Source of the DNA: Lucifuga dentata
Taxonomy: Eukaryota > Chordata > Actinopteri > Ophidiiformes > Bythitidae
Direction: 5' to 3'
Assembly (NCBI GenBank): GCA_014773175.1
Contig: VXCM01000697.1
Location: 1 to 64,000 of the forward strand
DNA length: 64,000 nucleotides
Shown here: positions 58,262-64,000 of the stretch, in pieces
Position numbering within the stretch: the stretch's first letter is position 1
How the letters are laid out: the number at the start of each line of letters is the position of its first letter
Notes under the pieces: model-generated
Databases searched by the model: none
Seen by the model: the letters and a program-made list of their open reading frames with translations, nothing else
Told to the model about the DNA's origin: nothing
Program-made: the position numbers and the translations under genes

Positions 58262-61200
58262 TGATGACGATGACATAATGTCGTCTCTCAAAATAAGCTT
58301 CTTGAGTTTGTTGAATACTGAACTGCTGGATTTGAGTTTTTATGTAGCACTTTTATATGTTTTTAATCTTTGTTTCATGTCTCAGTGGGTACAGAAATAT
58401 AGATCTTAGTATCCACAAATGCACACGTATAATTTATATTTTGTATTTGATTTATTTACAATTACAAAAATGACGAAAGTAATATATACAAGAGCTGAGG
58501 TGTGTAGTGTTAGAAATATCCACAAGATGGCAGCACTCACATGTAAGATAATGTTTTCAACTCATTTTCTCTCATTCATTTCAAAATGATGCATAATAAT
58601 TTCCATTTTCCAGCACACTACGTACGTTTTAGCATATTTGTGTTGAAAGTGTTACATTGATAATGTGAAAATAATTTTGTTGACATGATGTGATTATTAT
58701 GCTGTAAATGAAACAGGCAATTTAAAACTGCATTTTGTTGCAAAGCATGTGATTATTTTTCATTTGTCAAGAAATCAAAAATGAAACCACTATTTGTTAA
58801 ACTGATTATAATGAGTTTTGTCCCATTTGTTTTATCCAAGGAAGTTAGCAGGTTAGCATTCAGCGTTGATGCTAAACCATGACAGGATTCATGGAGTTTA
58901 ACAGATCTTTAAAACTGGGAGTCACTTTATCACATCCCAGGTGAAGGGACAGGTAAGGGCCCTTAAAGTTGAACCATAGAGATTAGTGAACAATCCTTAT
59001 ACTTCTAAATAATGAATTCACAAGAGATCACATGACACCCGAATACCATAACGGCTTTGATTCTTAGCAGATGAAGCCTTGTGGTGTGTGTGGTGTTGGC
59101 CCTGAGGTTACAGACATGTTTTGAGTGTGCTGACCTGAGGAGTGGGCTGCAGCAGTTGTGCAGACAGATGGGAACGTTTGGTGAAACATCCTCGGGTGAT
59201 GGTAAGTGTCAGTGCAAAGTGTTGCCATCTCCTTCCCTGCTGTTTGCTTTTCACATGGAGTGACAAATTACTCGTGCAAAGCCATTATAGGGGCTGCACC
59301 CAGGCTGTTTATCTTTGCATGGGACCGTGTCACTGTCACTCCCATTCGCACGCCAGCTATCTGCTTATCTTCCCCTCTCATATCCCACATATCCCAGTCT
59401 GTCTTCCCCTCCCCCCATCCCAGCCCTCTGCACTTACGATCTCATTGAGTCCTTTTTCATTACAGTCACTTCTTCATCTCTTTTATCCATTCATGGTTTT
59501 GATTGGCAGAACAAGAGAAGCTGGTGAGAGATTTTAGATCTATGCATCGTGCCAGCAGGGGCGACCGTGAGCCACTTTGAGTTCCCTCTTACCCACTTAT
59601 AGCCAAAGGGGACAGGTGCATGCTGGTCCACTGAGCAGCATGAGGCAGGAAGTGGGGGGTGTACCGCCCTGCCAGAACTCATCTTTTCCCACCTTCCGAG
59701 GCACAGAAATGTCACTTCTGCTCTCCGTGTCGCAAATAGGAGAAAACAGTTTTCTGTAAATCCCGCTATGAAATATCAAGTTGACAGGGATTTATTTTAT
59801 TGAAGTATATGCCTATTATATTAAATAACTCTCACTATTATCTGATTTTTTGTGTTGGTCAGAAGAAAGATGCAGCCAGCTCCACCTGCTAATACTCAAA
59901 GTGGCAGCTGTGGATTCGGTGCTAATGACTGGGGGTGATGGAGCTCAGAGCTGGAGATGGAGATAGGATGTGGGCCTAATCGAGCCTGAAGCATTCTGTC
60001 CTCCTCCCCCGGCCTTTTGACTCACACTGGCGTGAGGCCAGCTGGGACTCCATTTTGCGTCTGTGATGCTTTCCTTTGCGCCCCAGTTGCGTATGCAGGT
60101 GTCGTCTCATCGCGTCGGCTCCGAGTGCCTGATGGGTGCAAAATTCACCTCCCTCTTCTTGTCCGGTTTTGATCCCGACCTTGACAAAAAGAGCATCTGG
60201 ATGCTCTTACTGAGAGTAGCTGGTAATAAACACCAATCACCCTCTTAATGGTGCAAGTAAAAGGTGTTTGACTGAAGAGTTGAAATGGGTCAGGGTTATA
60301 TTTGTTGTTATCCTGGCAACGTGCACTAGACGTATAAAGGATTACAAGATCTGTAATGGAGCGAAAAACCTCAGACTTGAGGAATTGATTTTATGCTTGG
60401 CTTGAAAAACACGGACTGTAATGTCACTTTTTCACAATTACTGAGATTGTTATTGAATAACGGTGCAGTAGTGGTGTTGGCGTTTCCTCTGACACATAAC
60501 TTATTGTTTGGAATGTGGCAAATTCACTTTCCATTGTGTGCCATAGTTTTTGGAATTAAATTATGTGTAAAAGAAAAAAACAAACCTAAAAAAACAAAAC
60601 AAAATGCGGATATGGGTGTGACACGAGCATTGGTCAAATATAAATTTGTTTAGCAGTCAGTGTTTTTTTCTGTCTTGTTAAATTAGATAAACTTTATTTA
60701 GGACACCAAGAAAGGTCCATAGTGTGCTGCAAAAGAAAAGAAATTTTAAAAAATTCAATAAATACAGTGAATAAAACCCCATAAATCAGCAAACTGTATT
60801 CATATACAAACTGGAGCGCCAGTGGCTCCACAGTTTCAATAATACCTGATCGAGCTCAACTCAGGGTCGACCAAGGCCAGAATAACGCAGTTTGCTGACA
60901 CCGACAACCTGCACATATATCTAAACATAAAATCCATGCCATGGGTAGCAGATAACTTTATCTTCTATAGTAAACCATCATGGTTTTTAGAAATGTCCCA
61001 TTTGCAGACTAAATGCAGTTTGGATTTCAAGGTTAGTCACTCTTCCTCTGGATGATATTTAACTATAACATGTACAAATCCATCATCAGTATGTCTACAT
61101 GGTCTCTTCTTTTCTGTATATGTACTGGCAACCAGATTAACCCTCGATCTCAACGATACACCAGCCACCCTCAAATGAAATAGCAGCTTATTTACAGGAG

Positions 61201-64000
61201 GATTTGAAACCATCACTCTTGGTCAAACTGAAGAAGAGTTTTAAGTGAGGAAACATCAGTTATTCATCTTCTACATTGAACAGCATCCATTTATATTATT
61301 TCCCAGATGCTTAGTTTTGAATTCCTAAAATCTAATGGACATTTGGACTGAGCGTGCACATATCACTGGTCTGTGTCTCTTCCCCTTTTCCGTACCCTTG
61401 GGCTTCTCTGTAATGAAATCTCAAAATAACCTGCTCATTGCTAAGTGGGTCAAACCACCGATGTGACGCCAGTTCAATGCAAACGCATCAAGTAATGCAT
61501 TATGGGTATTTCCCCCTGTGGTGGAATTGGGGTGGGGGCTGGAGTCTGCGCGCTGGTGCAATTCTAAACTCGTCTCTTCTGCAATGACATCAGGCTGGCA
61601 GCAGTTTCTCATGTTAACACGCGATTGATCGTGTTTTCTTTTACAGGCTTTTTTTTTTTTTTTTNTTTTTTTTTTTTTTTAGGCTTTTTTGAAAACATAC
61701 TCTGATATTTTTGTGATTTTCCTATTTTCTGTCCGTCTGCTTGTTGTCTCCATGACACCACTGGATTACAGGACGGTTGCTTCAGTAGCACACAGTCTAG
61801 CTGCTAGTTTTAAGGAGCACTAGAGGACAGGGTTGTATCCAGTACACGTGTTTTGTGTTGTATGTTATGCGATCAGACACATCATGCATACCCTTCGATG
61901 CACAGCTTCCAATCAGATTCAGTCTGATGGAAGCATTGCATTGCATCTACACTTAAAGCATCCACGTCCAAGCGCAAAGTCGGTCATTTTAAATCTTCAA
62001 AACGTGGCAAATTAGATCTTAAACACAAAAAATATAAACATGAAAATCGAAAAAAGACACATGCTTACATAAACCTTGTCCAAACATACAGATATGGCAT
62101 GTGCAGCTGCATCAGTTTTTCAACCCTCCCAATGGTCCAGACTAGCAAATAAATCCAGACAATGGGATAATACCAATTAATGAGACTTCTCTTGGCAATT
62201 ATTTTAAAAAAAGAAAAAGATGCTAATCTGAAACCACAGAATCTCTCCACAATGGCACCTTTTTTTGGCAGCGTTGCTCGATCAACAAGTCTTGAGGTAT
62301 TGACATTGCTGGTGTGCTCTCCATCTGGCTGCCGCTGATAACAACTTACCAGGGGCTGCTGGGTAATAGTCTCAGGCAGGGGGGCGTAATGTATTCTGGG
62401 GGAGTCCAGAAAGCCGCCTCTACAGCCAGAATCCTAAACCCACCACCTCGCATCTCCCTCTGAGNGGGGGGGGGGGGGAGACATCCTGCTGCCATAGTCA
62501 TGATTGGCCTCAAGTGTGACTTTATTTATGGAGAAATAAGATGGTGGTACTGAGTTGCAGCCTATGAGACATGTCCCTGCCTGCTTAGTGCATAACCTAA
62601 TCTGATCTCGAGTCTTTTGCATGGATTCACTCGTTGCCGCGTTAAAGATATGTTTCTGCCTACGACACCTCCTTGGCTTTGTCTTTTCACACTGACAAAT
62701 ATACATAAAGGTATTACGACCTCTATTTTCGGGGTCAGAGGCACTGCCTGTTTTTGGCGTTTACCCCCCAGGTGCCCTCAGACAGATGTGGTGCCTCATG
62801 GGAGATTAAAAATTGCAAAATGATAAATGAGTTATGCTGTAGGTTTTACAACACTGCTTCTAGTATTTGTCTGCATCAATGCAGAGAGAGAGAGAGGGAG
62901 TGTGAAACTGAAAATGCCTGTGAGCCAAGTGAAAAAATATACTGTAATGTAGTAAGTAAAATATGATAAATATTGTTAAAATATATGCTGATGATTAACT
63001 ATTTTTCACATTTGAAGCGAGGAAGGAACCGGTAAAATGATGCGTCCCTTTTACTTATTTGTATTTCACTTGGATTAATTTCTTTTCATTTCAAACTGTC
63101 CAATGAACTCAGTTTCAAGCTATTATTACATGAGTTTTAGATAGTCTGGATAGATGGCAGACATGGAGGACCTTTATTATCAAAGCCTGAGGGTAGTTTT
63201 GTCGTCTTTGTCGACCATGAGCTGTATACTTATTCCATTTATGTGTAATCTGAAAACTCGTCTCCTCCATTAAAACCAGTATATTTGGGGCTATGTTATG
63301 GTTCATGAATGCCTCATTTGGAGACAGAGGAGATGATGGTGTGTGACCTAGAATGCACGAGTGAGGATGACAGCATAAAGGCAAACCCCCACCCTCACCC
63401 ACTCGCCCATCCTGTTGATTACTTGTACGGTGACGCAGGACAGACCAGACATCTTTGCCACAGGAAAGAAAAAAAAAATCGGAACCTAATGCAGGCAGAC
63501 ATTTCTCAGCCTCTTTCCTGTGCTAACTCGAGTGCACGACTCAAACTGCAGCTGCTTTTCTGCTAACTGAGGATGAATATCAGCCACATTTCAAAGCGGC
63601 CCAAATGCTAGTGGTATAGTGTGTATTTCCTGGTGTGTTTCTGCATGAGAAGGTTATTACATTCCAATGATTCAGTCCTGTGGGTCCTCGCTCGGAGGGT
63701 TAATGATGGGAAAAAAAGCCAATGGAGAGAAAAGGGAAAGTGGAAGAGTGAAAAGACTAAACGTTGCTGGCCATTAACTACTGATCAGAGCTGTCATATT
63801 ATCTGGAAACACAGATAGATGGGAGGCCGGCCGTAAGGGAGAAGCTTTAACTGTCTGCAGTGATTATAATGCCTATTGTCCTGTCTGAGCTTGGTCGTCG
63901 CTAATTCCTGCATCATAGCTCAGAAATGTCATTGTAAATAACCTGATAGCCATCATCTAGTTTGCCATTTGTCAGATTAGAGGAAGCTTTTCTGCGTGTT
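58262..64000. other. Gene-poor 3' region, no supported gene
   Basis: The first kilobase is presumably ccdc106-like 3' UTR and flank. Poly-T with N (61650-61681) and a G-run with N (62465) are present. Segments 59080-60260, 62250-62860 and 63290-63960 are low in simple repeats and relatively GC-balanced, and may be conserved non-coding DNA or exons of an unrecognised gene. A segment 59081-59202 is open and followed by GTAAGT, but its upstream AG would bring a stop into frame, so it is not called. Confidence 0.5.

Noticed and set aside
59081..59202. Possible extra exon reading LRLQTCFECADLRSGLQQLC before a GTAAGT
   Set aside because: The natural acceptor (TTAGCAG) would place an in-frame stop, and no partner exons were found.
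1..64000. CRISPR arrays, operons, rRNA, tRNA, prophage or retrovirus
   Set aside because: No regularly spaced repeats, no tRNA cloverleaf or rRNA core recognised, and no reverse transcriptase, integrase or envelope-like frame on either strand.

Overview
This 64 kb window is vertebrate nuclear DNA, almost certainly from a teleost fish and probably a percomorph. The reasons are split genes with GT/AG introns and proteins of clear vertebrate type (GPR158, annexin A13, a CCDC106-like protein). The spacer is also AT-rich, full of (GT)n, (TC)n and poly-A tracts and short non-autonomous DNA transposons, as in fish. The window shows no bacterial operon, CRISPR array, rRNA, tRNA or intact transposase or reverse transcriptase gene. 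The assembly has one 274-base gap (37593-37866) and about fourteen single-N joins. Most single Ns sit in homopolymers, and two lie between perfect direct duplicates that look like assembly artefacts.

Layout, all genes on the + strand: (1) 1-35340 holds the 3' two-thirds of gpr158, an orphan class C receptor described as a metabotropic glycine receptor. Nine coding exons (5069-30798) give 1004 codons: the end of the Cys-rich extracellular stalk, all seven membrane helices, and a long cytoplasmic tail with seven Cys-x-Trp-Glu/Asp motifs (VCPWE type). The N-terminal Cache domain exons lie upstream. A long 3' UTR probably ends at a poly(A) signal near 35317. (2) 35340-45590 is intergenic, with transposon relics, microsatellites, the assembly gap and a possible conserved non-coding block (about 39.6-40.3 kb). 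(3) 45703-51088 is a complete annexin A13-type gene in eleven coding exons giving exactly 316 aa with an MGNC myristoylation start. A perfect CRE (TGACGTCA) lies 103 bp upstream of the ATG and a poly(A) signal is at 52289. (4) About 53000-58261 is a CCDC106-like nuclear coiled-coil gene with four coding exons (334 aa) and a likely non-coding first exon. (5) 58262-64000 has no gene I can support.

The three genes are neighbours with no evident shared pathway: a synaptic receptor, a membrane-binding epithelial annexin and a putative nuclear protein. The most noteworthy non-genic structure is a dispersed family of foldback elements with ends TTAAAGGACCATACCACC (six copies in 41 kb, one inside the gpr158 3' UTR). 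There are also four near-perfect, almost loop-less short hairpins that look like products of template switching. Other points of interest are the expanded VCPWE repeat tail, an in-frame alternative 5' splice site in the TM2 exon beside a (GT)n tract, and an annexin intron placed differently from the usual annexin pattern.
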